Below the pieces are notes generated by a model. The model made no database searches. It was given only the letters and a program-made list of their open reading frames with translations, and had not been told where the DNA came from. The position numbers and the translations under genes are program-made. Positions 1 to 8,930 of a stretch of 64,000 nt of DNA are shown one piece after another. Within the stretch, counting starts at the first letter, position 1, and each line of letters starts with the position of its first letter. This stretch comes from Sandaracinobacteroides saxicola (GTDB lineage Bacteria; Pseudomonadota; Alphaproteobacteria; Sphingomonadales; Sphingomonadaceae), in NCBI RefSeq assembly GCF_014117445.1, contig NZ_CP059851.1, positions 1-64,000 on the forward strand, given 5' to 3'.

Positions 1-545
1 ATCACGCCGGCGGCGCTGATGATGGCGGTGCCGTGCTGGTCGTCATGGAACACCGGGATGTTCATCTTCGACCGCAGCTCGGCCTCGATGATGAAGCATT
101 CCGGCGCCTTGATGTCTTCGAGGTTGATGCCGCCGAAGGTCGGCTCCATCAGCTCGACGGCGTCGATGAAGCGGGTGACGTCCTCGGTCTTCAGCTCGAT
201 GTCGATGCTGTCGACATCGGCGAAGCGTTTGAACAGGACGGACTTGCCCTCCATCACCGGTTTGGAGGCGAGCGCGCCAAGGTTGCCGAGGCCCAGGATG
301 GCGGTGCCGTTGGAGATGACGGCGACGAGGTTGCCCTTCACCGTGTAGTCATAGGCGGTGTCCGGATCGGCGGCGATGGCGCGGACGGGGACGGCGACGC
401 CCGGCGAGTAGGCGAGGCTGAGGTCGCGCTGGGTCGCCATGGGTTTGGAGGCGATGATCTCCAGCTTGCCGGGGCGTTTCGCCGAGTGGAACAGCAGGGC
501 TTCGCGGTCCGAGAAAACCGGTCGCTGGTTGCCGTCGTCTGCCAT
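1..545 (-). CDS. maeB: NADP-dependent malic enzyme, N-terminal part (cut by window edge)
   Basis: Decarboxylates malate to pyruvate with reduction of NADP. Only the first ~181 codons lie in the window; the frame stays open to base 1. The start is the ATG at 545-543 ([10 protein letters not shown]). Visible family motifs are [10 protein letters not shown] near residue 35 and, further on, [26 protein letters not shown] and FHDDQHGTA, all typical of the malic enzyme N-terminal and early NAD-binding parts. It is transcribed away from mutS; the two starts lie 25 bp apart, so promoters must overlap. The large MaeB form with a C-terminal phosphotransacetylase-like domain is expected but cannot be seen here. 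Confidence 0.93.
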   Translation of the reverse strand, partial: MADDGNQRPVFSDREALLFHSAKRPGKLEIIASKPMATQRDLSLAYSPGVAVPVRAIAADPDTAYDYTVKGNLVAVISNGTAILGLGNLGALASKPVMEGKSVLFKRFADVDSIDIELKTEDVTRFIDAVELMEPTFGGINLEDIKAPECFIIEAELRSKMNIPVFHDDQHGTAIISAAGV

Positions 546-570
546 ATTCCCTCCGTGCACCTTGCGGCCT

Positions 571-3204
571 ATGGCCGTGCTTGTGACTTCATCGCCCGCC
601 CCCGTCCAGCCCGCAACGCCGATGATGGCGCAATATGCGGCGCTGAAGGCGGAGGTGCCGGACGCGCTGCTGCTCTATCGCATGGGCGATTTCTATGAGC
701 TGTTCTTCGAGGATGCGGCGCGGGCGGCGGCGACGCTGGACATCGCGCTGACGCATCGCGGCGCGCACCAGGGGCAGCCGATCCCGATGTGCGGGGTGCC
801 GGTGCACGCGCATGAAAGCTATCTGGCGCGGCTGGTGAAGGCCGGGCACCGGGTGGCGATCGCCGAGCAGACGGAGGATCCGGCGGAGGCGAAGAAGCGC
901 GGCGGCAAGGCGGTGGTGGCGCGCGCCATCGTGCGGGTGGTGACGCCGGGGACGCTGACGGAAGAGTCGCTGTTGCAGGGGCGCAGCGCCAACTGGTGCG
1001 CGGCGCTGTTCTGCGGGCCGGAGGGCAGCGGACTGGCCTGGGCGGATGTCTCGACTGGAATGTTCCACGTGGAACATTTGACCGATGCGGTTGACGACGC
1101 CTTGGCGCGGCTGGCGCCGGCGGAGCTGCTGGTGCCGGCGGAGCAGCCACGCGAGGGCGCGACGCCGCTGCCCCGCGCGCGCTTCGACTCGCGGGCCGCG
1201 GAGGCGGCGCTGTGCCGGCGCTTCGGGGTGGCGACGCTGGACGGGTTCGGCGCGTTCGGCCGGGCCGAACTGTCGGCAATGGGCGCGCTGGTGGCGCATC
1301 TGGAGGATGCGGCACGCGGCGCCCCGGTGCGCCTCGATCCGCCGCGACAGGTGGCATCGGCCGATGCCATGGCGATGGACGCGGCGACGCGCGCGAGCCT
1401 GGAGATCACGCGCTCGGCGGCGGGGACGCGGGAGGGCAGCCTGCTGGCGGCGATCGACCTGACGGTGACCGGCGCCGGGGCGCGGCTGCTCGCCGACGAC
1501 CTGTCGTCGCCGCTGACCGGGCTGGGGAGAATCGAGGCGCGGCTGGGGCTGGTGGCGTGGTTCGCGGGCGACCCCGGGGCACCCGGCGGCGTGCGCGCGG
1601 CCACCCGCGAGGCGTTGAAGGCGGCGCCCGACATGGCCCGGGCGCTGGGCCGGATTGCCGCGGCGCGCGGGTCCCCGCGTGACCTGGCGGCGGTGCGGGA
1701 CGGGCTGGCGGCGGCGGCGGCGCTGAAGGCGGTGCTGCGGCAGGCGAGCGAGGGCGGCGCGCCGGCGCTGCTGCACGCGACGCTGGCGGACATCGCCGAC
1801 TTCGGCACGCTGCATGCGGCACTGGCGGCGGCGCTGGTGCAAAACCCGCCGCCGGGGGTGGCGGAGGGCGGCGTCATCGCCTCGGGGTTCGACCTGGCGC
1901 TGGATGAGCTGCGGCTGCTGGCGCATGACACGCGGCGGGCGATCGCGCAGCTGGAGGGGGTGCTGCGGACCCGCACCGGGATCGCCACGCTGAAGGTTCG
2001 GCACAATGGCGTGATCGGCTATCATGTGGAGGTGGCGGCACGGGCGGCCGATGCGCTGATGGCGGCGGGCAGCGGTTTCCATCACCGCCAGACGCTGGCG
2101 GGCGTGATGCGCTTCGACACCGATGAGCTGCGCGGGCTGGCGAGCCGGATCGCGCAGGCGCAGGCGCATGCGCTGGCGGCGGAGGCGGCGCATGTCGAGA
2201 CGCTGCGCGAGGCGGTGCTGGACGAGGCGGACGCCCTGTCCCGCGCCGCGCGGGCGCTGGCGCGGCTGGATGTCGGCAGCGCGCTCGGCGAGCTGGCGGT
2301 GACGCGGCACTGGCGCCGGCCGGTGCTGGTGGACGAGCCATGCCTGCACATCACGCAGGGCCGGCATCCGGTGGTGGAGGCGGCGCGGCTGGCGGCGGGC
2401 GAAAGCTTCGTGCCCAATGACTGCGTGCTGGGCGACGGCAGCCGGGTGTGGCTGCTGACGGGGCCGAACATGGGCGGCAAGTCCACCTTCCTGCGGCAGA
2501 ATGCGCTGATCGCGGTGCTGGCGCAGGCGGGGAGTTTCGTGCCGGCGACGGCGGCGACGCTGGGGATCGTCGACCGGCTGTTCAGCCGGGTGGGGGCGTC
2601 GGACAACCTGGCGCAGGGGCGCAGCACCTTCATGGTGGAGATGGTGGAGACGGCGGCGATCCTGCGCGGCGCGACGGCGAAGAGTCTGGTGATCCTGGAC
2701 GAGGTGGGGCGCGGCACCAGCACCTTCGACGGGCTGGCGCTGGCCTGGGCGATCCTGGAATCGCTGCATGACGTGCAGCGCTGCCGGGCGCTGTTCGCCA
2801 GCCATTATCATGAGCTGACGGGGCTGGCGGCCCGGCTGGATGCGCTGGCGCTGCGGACGATGCGGGTGCGGGAATGGCGGGGCGAGCTGGTGTTCCTGCA
2901 CGAGGTGGGCGAGGGCGCGGCGCCGGGCAGCTATGGCCTGGCGGTGGCGCGGCTGGCGGGCGTGCCGGACGCGGTGCTGGCGCGCGCCGGGGAGGTGCTG
3001 GCGCGGCTGGAGAGCGGCCGCGGCGCGGTGGTGCCGGGCGCCGGGCTGGACGGGCTGCCGCTGTTCAGCGCCGCCATGGCCAGCAGCAGGCCGACCAGCG
3101 ATCCGCTGCGCGAGCGGCTGGCGGATTGCCAGCCGGACAGCCTGAGCCCGCGCGCGGCGCTGGAGCTGGTCTATGAGCTGAAGCAACTGTCGGCGGCGCC
3201 CTGA
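571..3204 (+). CDS. mutS: DNA mismatch repair protein MutS
   Basis: Recognises base mismatches and small loops and starts mismatch repair with MutL. The 877-residue length is normal for MutS. The N-terminal mismatch-contact motif is seen in [12 protein letters not shown] (FYE core). The C-terminal ABC-type ATPase has Walker [10 protein letters not shown] from about residue 631, Walker [17 protein letters not shown] from about 706 and the FASHYHEL switch motif near 744. The frame is open further upstream, but that stretch runs into the malic enzyme start, so ATG 571 is preferred (622 is an alternative). A perfect parS-like palindrome lies inside the gene at 1061-1076, encoding MFHVEH. dnaQ follows. 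Confidence 0.97.
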   Translation: MAVLVTSSPAPVQPATPMMAQYAALKAEVPDALLLYRMGDFYELFFEDAARAAATLDIALTHRGAHQGQPIPMCGVPVHAHESYLARLVKAGHRVAIAEQTEDPAEAKKRGGKAVVARAIVRVVTPGTLTEESLLQGRSANWCAALFCGPEGSGLAWADVSTGMFHVEHLTDAVDDALARLAPAELLVPAEQPREGATPLPRARFDSRAAEAALCRRFGVATLDGFGAFGRAELSAMGALVAHLEDAARGAPVRLDPPRQVASADAMAMDAATRASLEITRSAAGTREGSLLAAIDLTVTGAGARLLADDLSSPLTGLGRIEARLGLVAWFAGDPGAPGGVRAATREALKAAPDMARALGRIAAARGSPRDLAAVRDGLAAAAALKAVLRQASEGGAPALLHATLADIADFGTLHAALAAALVQNPPPGVAEGGVIASGFDLALDELRLLAHDTRRAIAQLEGVLRTRTGIATLKVRHNGVIGYHVEVAARAADALMAAGSGFHHRQTLAGVMRFDTDELRGLASRIAQAQAHALAAEAAHVETLREAVLDEADALSRAARALARLDVGSALGELAVTRHWRRPVLVDEPCLHITQGRHPVVEAARLAAGESFVPNDCVLGDGSRVWLLTGPNMGGKSTFLRQNALIAVLAQAGSFVPATAATLGIVDRLFSRVGASDNLAQGRSTFMVEMVETAAILRGATAKSLVILDEVGRGTSTFDGLALAWAILESLHDVQRCRALFASHYHELTGLAARLDALALRTMRVREWRGELVFLHEVGEGAAPGSYGLAVARLAGVPDAVLARAGEVLARLESGRGAVVPGAGLDGLPLFSAAMASSRPTSDPLRERLADCQPDSLSPRAALELVYELKQLSAAP
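1061..1076. other. parS-like centromere site inside mutS
   Basis: TGTTCCACGTGGAACA is a perfect 16-bp palindrome and matches the bacterial chromosomal parS consensus (TGTTNCACGTGNAACA), including the form known from pseudomonads. ParB would nucleate here for chromosome segregation. In the mutS frame it encodes MFHVEH. Identity rests on sequence alone. parS sites normally cluster near oriC, so this hints that the window lies in the origin-proximal part of the chromosome. Confidence 0.75.
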
Positions 3205-3267
3205 ACGGGCCGGAAATTCCGCCGAAAGCGCTTGAACCGACGGGGTTTCAGGCAGATAGTCAGCCAA

Positions 3268-3945
3268 ATGCGCGAGATTGTGCTCGATACCGAAACCACC
3301 GGCTTTGACCCTGCCAACGGCGACCGCATGGTGGAGGTGGCGGCGGTGGAGATGGTCGAGCGCGTGCTGACCGGGCGGCATTTCCACTGCTATTTCAACC
3401 CTGAACGCGACATGCCGGCGGGCGCCGAGGCGATCCATGGCCTGACGTCGGACTTTCTGGCGGACAAGCCGCGGTTCGCGGAGAAAGCCGCCGACCTGAT
3501 GCGTTTCATTGGTGAAGCGCCGATTGTTGCGCACAACGCCGGTTTCGACTGGCGCTTCCTGACCTTCGAGCTGGAGCGTGCCGGCCATGGCGCGCTGCCC
3601 TATGAGCGGATGGTCGATACGCTGGAGATCGCCCGCAGGCGGTTTCCCGGCGCCAAGCACAGCCTGGACGCGCTGTGCCAGCGGTTCGGCATCGACCGCA
3701 GCATGCGGGTGAAGCATGGCGCGCTTATTGATGCCGAGCTGCTGGCGGATGTCTATGTCGAGCTGACCGGGGGCCGGCAGATCGGCCTGGCGCTGGCGGT
3801 GGCGGTTGAGGTGCAGGCGCCGGTCGAGACCCGGCGGGTCGTCCGGCTGCCGCGCCCGCATGCGGCGAGCGCCGAGGAATTGCAGCGCCACGCCGCCTTT
3901 GTTGCCGCCATGCGCGAGCCGGTGTGGCAGAGGATTTCATCGTAG
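3268..3945 (+). CDS. dnaQ: DNA polymerase III epsilon subunit (3'-5' proofreading exonuclease)
   Basis: Proofreading subunit of the replicative polymerase. The 225 residues contain the DEDDh exonuclease motifs: Exo I DTETTGFDP at the N-terminus, Exo II HNAGFDWRFL in the middle and Exo III HGALIDAELLADVY. The ATG at 3268 gives the usual short MREIVLDTETTG start; an upstream extension to 3232 has no family support. It lies 63 bp after mutS and 10 bp before hpf, so the three probably share a transcript. The C-terminal tail after the nuclease domain is short and probably forms the alpha-subunit-binding segment. Confidence 0.96.
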   Translation: MREIVLDTETTGFDPANGDRMVEVAAVEMVERVLTGRHFHCYFNPERDMPAGAEAIHGLTSDFLADKPRFAEKAADLMRFIGEAPIVAHNAGFDWRFLTFELERAGHGALPYERMVDTLEIARRRFPGAKHSLDALCQRFGIDRSMRVKHGALIDAELLADVYVELTGGRQIGLALAVAVEVQAPVETRRVVRLPRPHAASAEELQRHAAFVAAMREPVWQRISS

Positions 3946-3955
3946 GAGAATGACC

Positions 3956-4534
3956 ATGGATATCCGCGTCACCGGTCGGGGGGTCGATACCGGCACCGCG
4001 TTCCGCACGCTGGTGGAGGAGCGGCTGGGCGGCATCGCGCGCAAATATTTCAGCCGGGCGCTGAGCGCGCAGGTGGTGCTGGGGCCGGGGCCGCATGATG
4101 CCGGTTTCACCTGTGATATCGTGATGCATGTGATGCAGGGGCTGGTGCTGAAGGGGCACAACCGCGGGCAGGAGGCGAATCCGACCTTCGAGGGGGCGGC
4201 CGAGCGGATCGAGAAGCAGCTGCGCCGCTATATGCGCCGGCTGAAGGACAAGCAGGGTGCCGGGCTGGCGAGCGTGGCAGCACCGCCTGAGGCGCTGGAC
4301 AATGCCGGCTATACCGTGTTCGCCGCCGAGCCGGAGGCGGACGAGCCGGGCGACGCGCCGCTGACCATCGCCGAAACCCGCGTGGACATTCCCGATGCCA
4401 GCGTATCGGACGCGGTGATGATGCTGGACCTGCGGAACACCACCGCGCTGATGTTCCGCAACAGCCGCACCGGCGCGTTCAACATGGTCTATCGGCGTGA
4501 GGATGGGAATATCGGATGGGTGGAGCCCAGATGA
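3956..4534 (+). CDS. hpf: Ribosome hibernation promoting factor, long form
   Basis: Binds the 30S decoding region and drives 100S ribosome dimer formation in stationary phase. At 192 residues it is the long form. The N-terminal half is the S30AE/RaiA domain (MDIRVTGRGVDTG...); the C-terminal ~55 residues (EADEPGDAPLTIAETR...NMVYRREDGNIGWVEPR) are the dimerisation domain. AGGAG at 3944-3948 is correctly spaced for ATG 3956, less so for the in-frame ATG at 3950. In many proteobacteria hpf lies next to ptsN, and ptsN is indeed the next gene. The stop codon touches the first base of a palindromic repeat. Confidence 0.93.
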   Translation: MDIRVTGRGVDTGTAFRTLVEERLGGIARKYFSRALSAQVVLGPGPHDAGFTCDIVMHVMQGLVLKGHNRGQEANPTFEGAAERIEKQLRRYMRRLKDKQGAGLASVAAPPEALDNAGYTVFAAEPEADEPGDAPLTIAETRVDIPDASVSDAVMMLDLRNTTALMFRNSRTGAFNMVYRREDGNIGWVEPR

Positions 4535-4677
4535 GAGCATTTGATAAATCGCCCAGACCGGGGCTGCAAATGGCGACTTTTTGCGCTCCGATGCTCACGA
4601 CCCGCAAGGTCGCTGCGCTTCGGTGCTCAAAACTCACCATTTTCGCCATCGGTCTGAGCAATTTCTCAAACGCTCTC
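4533..4677. repeat. ~145-bp palindromic repeat element, copy 1
   Basis: The whole element is one long imperfect inverted repeat. It opens GAGAGCATTTGATAAATCG and closes with the inverse of GAGAGCGTTTGAGAAATTGC. The centre pairs TGCGCTCCGATGCTCACGAC against the inverse of its right half. It begins inside the hpf stop codon. A second diverged copy lies at 5318-5460. As RNA it would fold into a hairpin of about 70 bp, so it could end or protect the hpf message. No protein-like open frame is credible in it. Confidence 0.85.
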
Positions 4678-4846
4678 CTGATGCATGAAAGTTTCTGACG
4701 AGGTAAAAAGGTAAACTGTCCTCGCCTTGTCACGGTTCGGCGGTTATGGCGGCGGGCGTAGGCAACGGCAGGGTCGACGCTGCGTATAGGGGTTGGTGAC
4801 AGGGGCTTGCGGCGGGCGACCGCGGCCGGTGACGAAAGCTGTAGTG

Positions 4847-5317
4847 ATGAGTTTCGATGACCTTATCTGCCGGTCGACGGTGTTCGTGAATGTTGCGGCC
4901 AGCAACAAGAAGGCCGCTTTTCAGGCGCTTGCCAACAGGACCTGTTTCCAGTGGGGCATCGGCCCGGAGATGATCGTGGAGGCACTTCATGCCCGCGAGA
5001 GCCTGGGCACGACGGGATTCGGCGGCGGCATCGCCGTTCCGCACGGCCGGGTGCAGACGCTGCCGCGGATGGTCGGCGCGATCATGCGGCTGGCGCAGCC
5101 GATCGCCTATGAGGCGCTGGATGGCGCGCCCGTCGGCCTGATGTTCATGCTGCTGGGGCCCGATTCGGCGGGTGCGGACCATCTGAAGGCGCTGGCGCGC
5201 GTGAGCCGCGCGTTGCGCGACCGGGCGCTGGTGGCGAAGCTGCTGGGGGCGCGCGATGCCGATGCGCTGCATGCGCTGTTGTGTCCGGAGCCGGCGGAGA
5301 CCCGCAGCGCCGCCTGA
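4847..5317 (+). CDS. ptsN: PTS IIA-like nitrogen regulatory protein PtsN
   Basis: EIIA of the nitrogen-type phosphotransferase system, a phosphate-controlled regulator rather than a sugar transporter. The 156 residues carry the EIIA-Ntr fold signature and the phospho-accepting histidine in GIAVPHGR (about His66), followed by VGAIMRLAQPIAYEALDG and FMLLGPDSAGADHLKALARVSR. ATG 4847 gives the usual start just before the IIA domain (MSFDDLI). It follows hpf, a common gene order, and is bracketed on both sides by the palindromic repeat; its stop codon directly abuts copy 2. Confidence 0.93.
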   Translation: MSFDDLICRSTVFVNVAASNKKAAFQALANRTCFQWGIGPEMIVEALHARESLGTTGFGGGIAVPHGRVQTLPRMVGAIMRLAQPIAYEALDGAPVGLMFMLLGPDSAGADHLKALARVSRALRDRALVAKLLGARDADALHALLCPEPAETRSAA

Positions 5318-5460
5318 GAGAGTGTTCGATAAATCGTCCAGACCGGGCTGCGAACGTCGATTTTCTGCGCTCCGATGCTCACGACCCTGAAGGTCGCTGC
5401 GCTTCGGTGCTCAAAAATCAACGTTCTCGCCGACGGCCTGAACAATTTCTCGAACACTCT
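5318..5460. repeat. ~143-bp palindromic repeat element, copy 2
   Basis: This copy is clearly homologous to the element at 4533-4677, with the same order of blocks: GAGAGTGTTCGATAAATCG at the left end, TGCGCTCCGATGCTCACGACC in the centre, and the inverse of the left end at the right. It starts immediately after the ptsN stop codon, as copy 1 starts at the hpf stop. Differences between copies are mostly compensated on the opposite arm, which suggests the hairpin is what is kept. Confidence 0.85.
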
Positions 5461-5502
5461 TTGCGGCTGGCGCGGCCGGTTTGTCTTTGCCACAGCATGA
5501 GC

Positions 5503-5919
5503 ATGCGCTTTCACATCATTGCTGTTGGACGGATCGGGCGGTCGCCCGAGGGGGCGCTGGTGGAGCGCTATCGCGAGCGGATGGGGGAGGCGCTGGGCAT
5601 CAGCGAAGTGTCGGAGGCGGGGCGGCTGCTGCCGGCGCCGGCACAATCGCGCACCGTGGTGCTGGACGAGCGCGGGCGGGCACTGTCCTCGGAAGCGCTG
5701 GCGGCGCAGCTCGGCCGCTGGCGTGACGAAGGCGTGCGCGAGGTGCGCTTCCTGATCGGGGGCGCCGATGGCCATGCGGCGGCGGTGCGGGAGGGCGCCG
5801 ACCTGCTGCTGTCCTTCGGGCCGGCGACCTGGCCTCACCTGCTGGTGCGCGCGATGCTGGCAGAGCAACTGTATCGCGCCGGCACGATCCTGTCCGGCCA
5901 CCCCTATCACCGGGCCTGA
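5503..5919 (+). CDS. rlmH: 23S rRNA (pseudouridine1915-N3)-methyltransferase RlmH
   Basis: SPOUT-class methyltransferase that modifies pseudouridine 1915 in helix 69 of 23S rRNA, using S-adenosylmethionine. The 138 residues begin MRFHIIAVGRIGRSPEG. They end with the trefoil-knot signature LIGGADGHAAAVREGADLLLSFG...LLVRAMLAEQLYRAGTILSGHPYHRA, which is diagnostic down to the C-terminal YHR. An ATG six bases upstream (5497) is possible. The usual upstream partner rsfS is absent; the palindromic repeat sits in its place. ctpA follows 78 bp downstream. Confidence 0.94.
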   Translation: MRFHIIAVGRIGRSPEGALVERYRERMGEALGISEVSEAGRLLPAPAQSRTVVLDERGRALSSEALAAQLGRWRDEGVREVRFLIGGADGHAAAVREGADLLLSFGPATWPHLLVRAMLAEQLYRAGTILSGHPYHRA

Positions 5920-5997
5920 GCGCGGCGAATCGTCGGCTATGATTCGGCGGGTGGCCTGTTAGATTGGGTTCAGCATCCTTCGTCTAAGGCCCCTGCC

Positions 5998-7371
5998 ATG
6001 CGCGCCCTTTCCCTGCTGATTCCCGCCCTGTTGCTGAGTTCGTCGCTGACCGCGCAAGCCGTGGCGCCGGCGGCGCCGGTGGCCGATGCGGCCCGGCCCG
6101 CCGATACCTACAAACAGCTCGACACGCTGATGGATGTGTTCCTGAAGGTGCGCGAGACCTATGTCGACAAGGTGGACGACAAGACGCTGATCGAGGGGGC
6201 GATCAACGGCATGCTGGCGAGCCTGGACCCGCACAGCAGTTACCTGGACGCCCGCGACAACGCCAACATGAAGAGCCAGACCGAGGGCGAATATGGCGGG
6301 CTGGGGCTGACCGTGACGCAGGAGGACGGCGCGGTGAAGGTGGTTTCCCCGACCGACGAGACGCCGGCGGCGCGCGCCGGGATCAAGGCGGGGGATTTCA
6401 TCACGCACCTGGACGGCAACCTGCTGTTCGGCAGCACGCTCAACGATGCCGTCGACCGGATGCGCGGCACGCCGGGGACGAAGATCCGCCTGACCATCGT
6501 GCGGCCCGGCAGCGCCAAGCCGATGGAGATGACGCTGACCCGCGAGATCGTGAAGATCCGCCCGGTGCGGTTCGAGGCGCGCGGCGCCGTGGGCCTGATC
6601 CGCATCGCCAGCTTCAACCGGCAGACCGGGCCGGCGACGCGCGATGCCATCGCCAGCCTGCAGAAGAGCATCGGGCCATCATTGGCGGGCTATGTCATCG
6701 ACCTGCGGTCGAACCCAGGCGGGCTGCTGGACCAGGCGATCGACGTGTCCGACGCCTTCATGACGCGCGGCGAGATCGTCAGCCAGCGCGGGCGCGCCAA
6801 GGAGGATATCCAGCGTTATTATGCGCGGGGCGATGACCTGACCCAGGGCAAGCCGGTGGTGGTGCTGATCGACGAGGGCAGCGCCAGCGCCTCCGAGATC
6901 GTGGCGGGCGCGTTGCAGGATTCGAAGCGGGCGCTGGTGCTGGGGCAGCGCAGCTTCGGCAAGGGCAGCGTGCAGACGCTGCTGCCGCTGTCCGCCGATA
7001 CCGGGCTGCGGTTGACGACGGCGCGTTACTTCACGCCATCGGGGCGGAGCGTGCAGGAGAATGGCATCGAGCCGGACATCAATGTGCCGCAGCTGACCGA
7101 TCCCGACCGCAAGGAGCGGCCGCGGGTGCGCGAGGCCGACCTGCGCAACCATCTGATCAACGAGAAGAAGGCCGACGACAAGCTGATCGAGGATGACGGC
7201 AAGCCCGATCCGCGCTTTGCCGAAACCATCGAATCGCTGCGCAAGCGCGGGGTCACCGATTTCCAGCTGGACTATGCGCTGCGGCTGGTGGGGCGGCTGG
7301 GGCCGGTGCAGTCGGCAGCGCTGGCCGCCGGGCCGGCGGGCGGGGCGGCAGGCGGGGCCACGCCGAAATAA
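5998..7371 (+). CDS. ctpA: Carboxy-terminal processing protease CtpA (S41 family)
   Basis: Exported serine protease that trims C-termini of envelope proteins. A signal peptide (MRALSLLIPALLLSSSLTAQA) is followed by the S41 N-terminal helix region, a PDZ domain around EYGGLGLTVTQEDG to AGIKAGDFITHLDG, and the protease core. The catalytic Ser/Lys dyad is visible in GSASASEI (Ser297) and GKGSVQT (Lys322), with the expected spacing of 25 residues. It is 457 residues, normal for the family. The last base of its stop codon is the first base of the next gene's ATG, so ctpA and yqaA are coupled. Confidence 0.95.
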   Translation: MRALSLLIPALLLSSSLTAQAVAPAAPVADAARPADTYKQLDTLMDVFLKVRETYVDKVDDKTLIEGAINGMLASLDPHSSYLDARDNANMKSQTEGEYGGLGLTVTQEDGAVKVVSPTDETPAARAGIKAGDFITHLDGNLLFGSTLNDAVDRMRGTPGTKIRLTIVRPGSAKPMEMTLTREIVKIRPVRFEARGAVGLIRIASFNRQTGPATRDAIASLQKSIGPSLAGYVIDLRSNPGGLLDQAIDVSDAFMTRGEIVSQRGRAKEDIQRYYARGDDLTQGKPVVVLIDEGSASASEIVAGALQDSKRALVLGQRSFGKGSVQTLLPLSADTGLRLTTARYFTPSGRSVQENGIEPDINVPQLTDPDRKERPRVREADLRNHLINEKKADDKLIEDDGKPDPRFAETIESLRKRGVTDFQLDYALRLVGRLGPVQSAALAAGPAGGAAGGATPK

Positions 7372-7952
7372 TGCTGAAGCGGCTTTACGACTGGACGCTC
7401 GACCGGGCGGCGAGCCCGCACGCGGAGCGGTTCCTGGGGTTCGTGTCCTTTGCTGATTCGAGCTTCTTCCCGGTGCCGCCGGACATCATGCTGATTCCGA
7501 TGGCGCTGGCCGAGCCGAAGAAGGCGCTGCGCTATGCCGCCATTGCCACCGTGACGTCGGTGCTGGGGGCGATCCTGGGCTATGCCATCGGCGCGCTGCT
7601 GTTCGATGCGGTGGCGAAGCCGCTGCTGAGTTTCTATGGCTATCTGCCGGTGTTCGAGAATTTCCAGGCGCGGTTCAATGCCCATGGCTGGCTGATCATG
7701 TTCCTGTTCGCCTTCACGCCGCTGCCCTACAAGGTGGCGACGATTGCGGCGGGGGCTACCGGGCTTTCGCTGCCGGCGGTGGTGCTGATGTCGATCCTGG
7801 GCAGGGGGGGCCGGTTCTTCCTGGTGGCGCTGCTGATGCGGCGGTTCGGCGCGCAGGCCGCGGCGATCATCGACCGGCATTTCCACAAGCTGGCGCTGAC
7901 CTTCGTGGCGCTGCTGCTGGGCAGTTTCCTGGTGCTGCATTATGCCGCGTGA
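7371..7952 (+). CDS. YqaA/DedA-type (SNARE-associated) inner-membrane protein
   Basis: Polytopic membrane protein of 193 residues related to YqaA and the wider DedA/VTT group, thought to act in lipid handling or membrane homeostasis; the exact role is unknown. The start MLKRLYDWTLDRAASPHAERFLGFVSFADSSFFPVPPDI is typical of YqaA-like proteins. Several hydrophobic stretches follow, plus the re-entrant-loop type motif FTPLPYKVATIAAGATGLS. It overlaps ctpA by one base and dsbB by eleven, so it sits in the middle of a coupled operon. Confidence 0.88.
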   Translation: MLKRLYDWTLDRAASPHAERFLGFVSFADSSFFPVPPDIMLIPMALAEPKKALRYAAIATVTSVLGAILGYAIGALLFDAVAKPLLSFYGYLPVFENFQARFNAHGWLIMFLFAFTPLPYKVATIAAGATGLSLPAVVLMSILGRGGRFFLVALLMRRFGAQAAAIIDRHFHKLALTFVALLLGSFLVLHYAA

Positions 7953-8403
7953 GCGCCAGGCGCTGGCGCTGCTGCTGCTGACCTCGGCCGCGCTGCTGGG
8001 GGGGGCGCTGGCGTTCCAGTTCATCGGGCGGCTGGCGCCGTGCGAGATGTGTTACTGGCAGCGCTATGCCCATCTGGCGGTGCTGGCGCTGGGCCTGCTG
8101 GCCTGGGTGGCGGGGTCGCGCGCGCTGATCCTGCTGGCCGCGCTGGCGATGCTGGTGGCGGCGGGGCTGGGCGGATTCCATGCCGGGGTTGAGCAGCACT
8201 GGTGGCAGGGGCCGACGGCGTGCAGCAGCGGCATCGATTTCACGCAATCGAGCGGCGCGCTGATCGGCAGCATGATTGCCACACCCGTCGTGCGCTGTGA
8301 TGCAATCCCCTGGTCGTTGCTGGGGCTGTCGATGGCGGCGTGGAACGCTGTCATCTCGGGGACTGTCGCGCTGGCGGCGCTGTGGCTATGGAGGCGGGCA
8401 TGA
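7942..8403 (+). CDS. dsbB: Disulfide bond formation protein B (DsbB)
   Basis: Inner-membrane quinone reductase that reoxidises the periplasmic oxidase DsbA. The 153 residues form four hydrophobic segments. The first periplasmic cysteine pair is in APCEMCYWQR (Cys34, Cys37). The second pair is Cys94 (TACSSG) and Cys119 (VVRCDAIPW), matching the family pattern. It overlaps yqaA by 11 bp and its TGA overlaps the ATG of coq7. No dsbA is visible in the window. Confidence 0.93.
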   Translation: MPRERQALALLLLTSAALLGGALAFQFIGRLAPCEMCYWQRYAHLAVLALGLLAWVAGSRALILLAALAMLVAAGLGGFHAGVEQHWWQGPTACSSGIDFTQSSGALIGSMIATPVVRCDAIPWSLLGLSMAAWNAVISGTVALAALWLWRRA

Positions 8404-8930
8404 GTTTGCCGGGTGACGCCATTCCCTCGACCGATGCGATGATCCGGGTGGATCATGCCGGCGAATATGGCGCGGCGCGCATCTATGCCGGGCAGCTGGC
8501 GGTGATGGGGGACCGGCATCCGGTGGCGAGCGAGATCGCGCGCATGGCGGCGCAGGAGGAGCGGCATCTGAAGGCGTTCGACCGGCTGATCGTGGAACGC
8601 CGGGTGCGGCCGACGCTGCTGCATCCGCTGTGGCATGTGGCGGGCTTCGCGCTGGGCGCGGCGACGGCGCTGCTGGGGCCGAAGGCGGCGATGGCGTGCA
8701 CCGCGGCGGTGGAGACCGAGATCGACGCGCATTATGCCGCGCAGCGGGCGGCGCTGGGGGCGCGCGATCCCGCGTTGAGCGCGATGATCGCCGATTTCCA
8801 GGCGGACGAGGTGGAGCATCGCGAGACGGCGCTGGCGCATGGCGCGGCGCAGGCGCCGGGCTATCCGCTGATGAGCGCGGTGATTCGCGCGGGGTGCCGG
8901 CTGGCGATCCGGGTGAGCGAGAAGGTTTAG
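8400..8930 (+). CDS. coq7: 2-nonaprenyl-3-methyl-6-methoxy-1,4-benzoquinol hydroxylase (Coq7/UbiF-like)
   Basis: Diiron monooxygenase for the last ring hydroxylation in ubiquinone biosynthesis. The 176-residue protein has the ferritin-like E...ExxH repeat: RVDHAGEYGAARIY, AAQEERHLKAFDRL, AAVETEIDAHYAAQ and DEVEHRETALAHGA. The ATG at 8400 forms an ATGA overlap with the dsbB stop; a frame extension to 8340 lies inside dsbB and lacks family support. It ends four bases into the convergent glycosyltransferase gene. The ubiquinone link fits DsbB, which uses quinone as electron acceptor. Confidence 0.95.
   Translation: MSLPGDAIPSTDAMIRVDHAGEYGAARIYAGQLAVMGDRHPVASEIARMAAQEERHLKAFDRLIVERRVRPTLLHPLWHVAGFALGAATALLGPKAAMACTAAVETEIDAHYAAQRAALGARDPALSAMIADFQADEVEHRETALAHGAAQAPGYPLMSAVIRAGCRLAIRVSEKV

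Noticed and set aside
439-570. N-terminal extension of MutS
   Set aside because: The extension lies in the start region of the divergent malic enzyme gene and shows no MutS similarity.
589-3891. Very long open frame on the minus strand opposite mutS and dnaQ
   Set aside because: It is an artefact of extreme G/C third-position bias; the translation is Arg/Gln/Pro/His-rich without any domain, while the plus strand encodes clear MutS and DnaQ.
4533-5460. Short open frames inside the palindromic repeats
   Set aside because: They are present on both strands because the element is a palindrome. They have no ribosome sites and are explained by the repeat.
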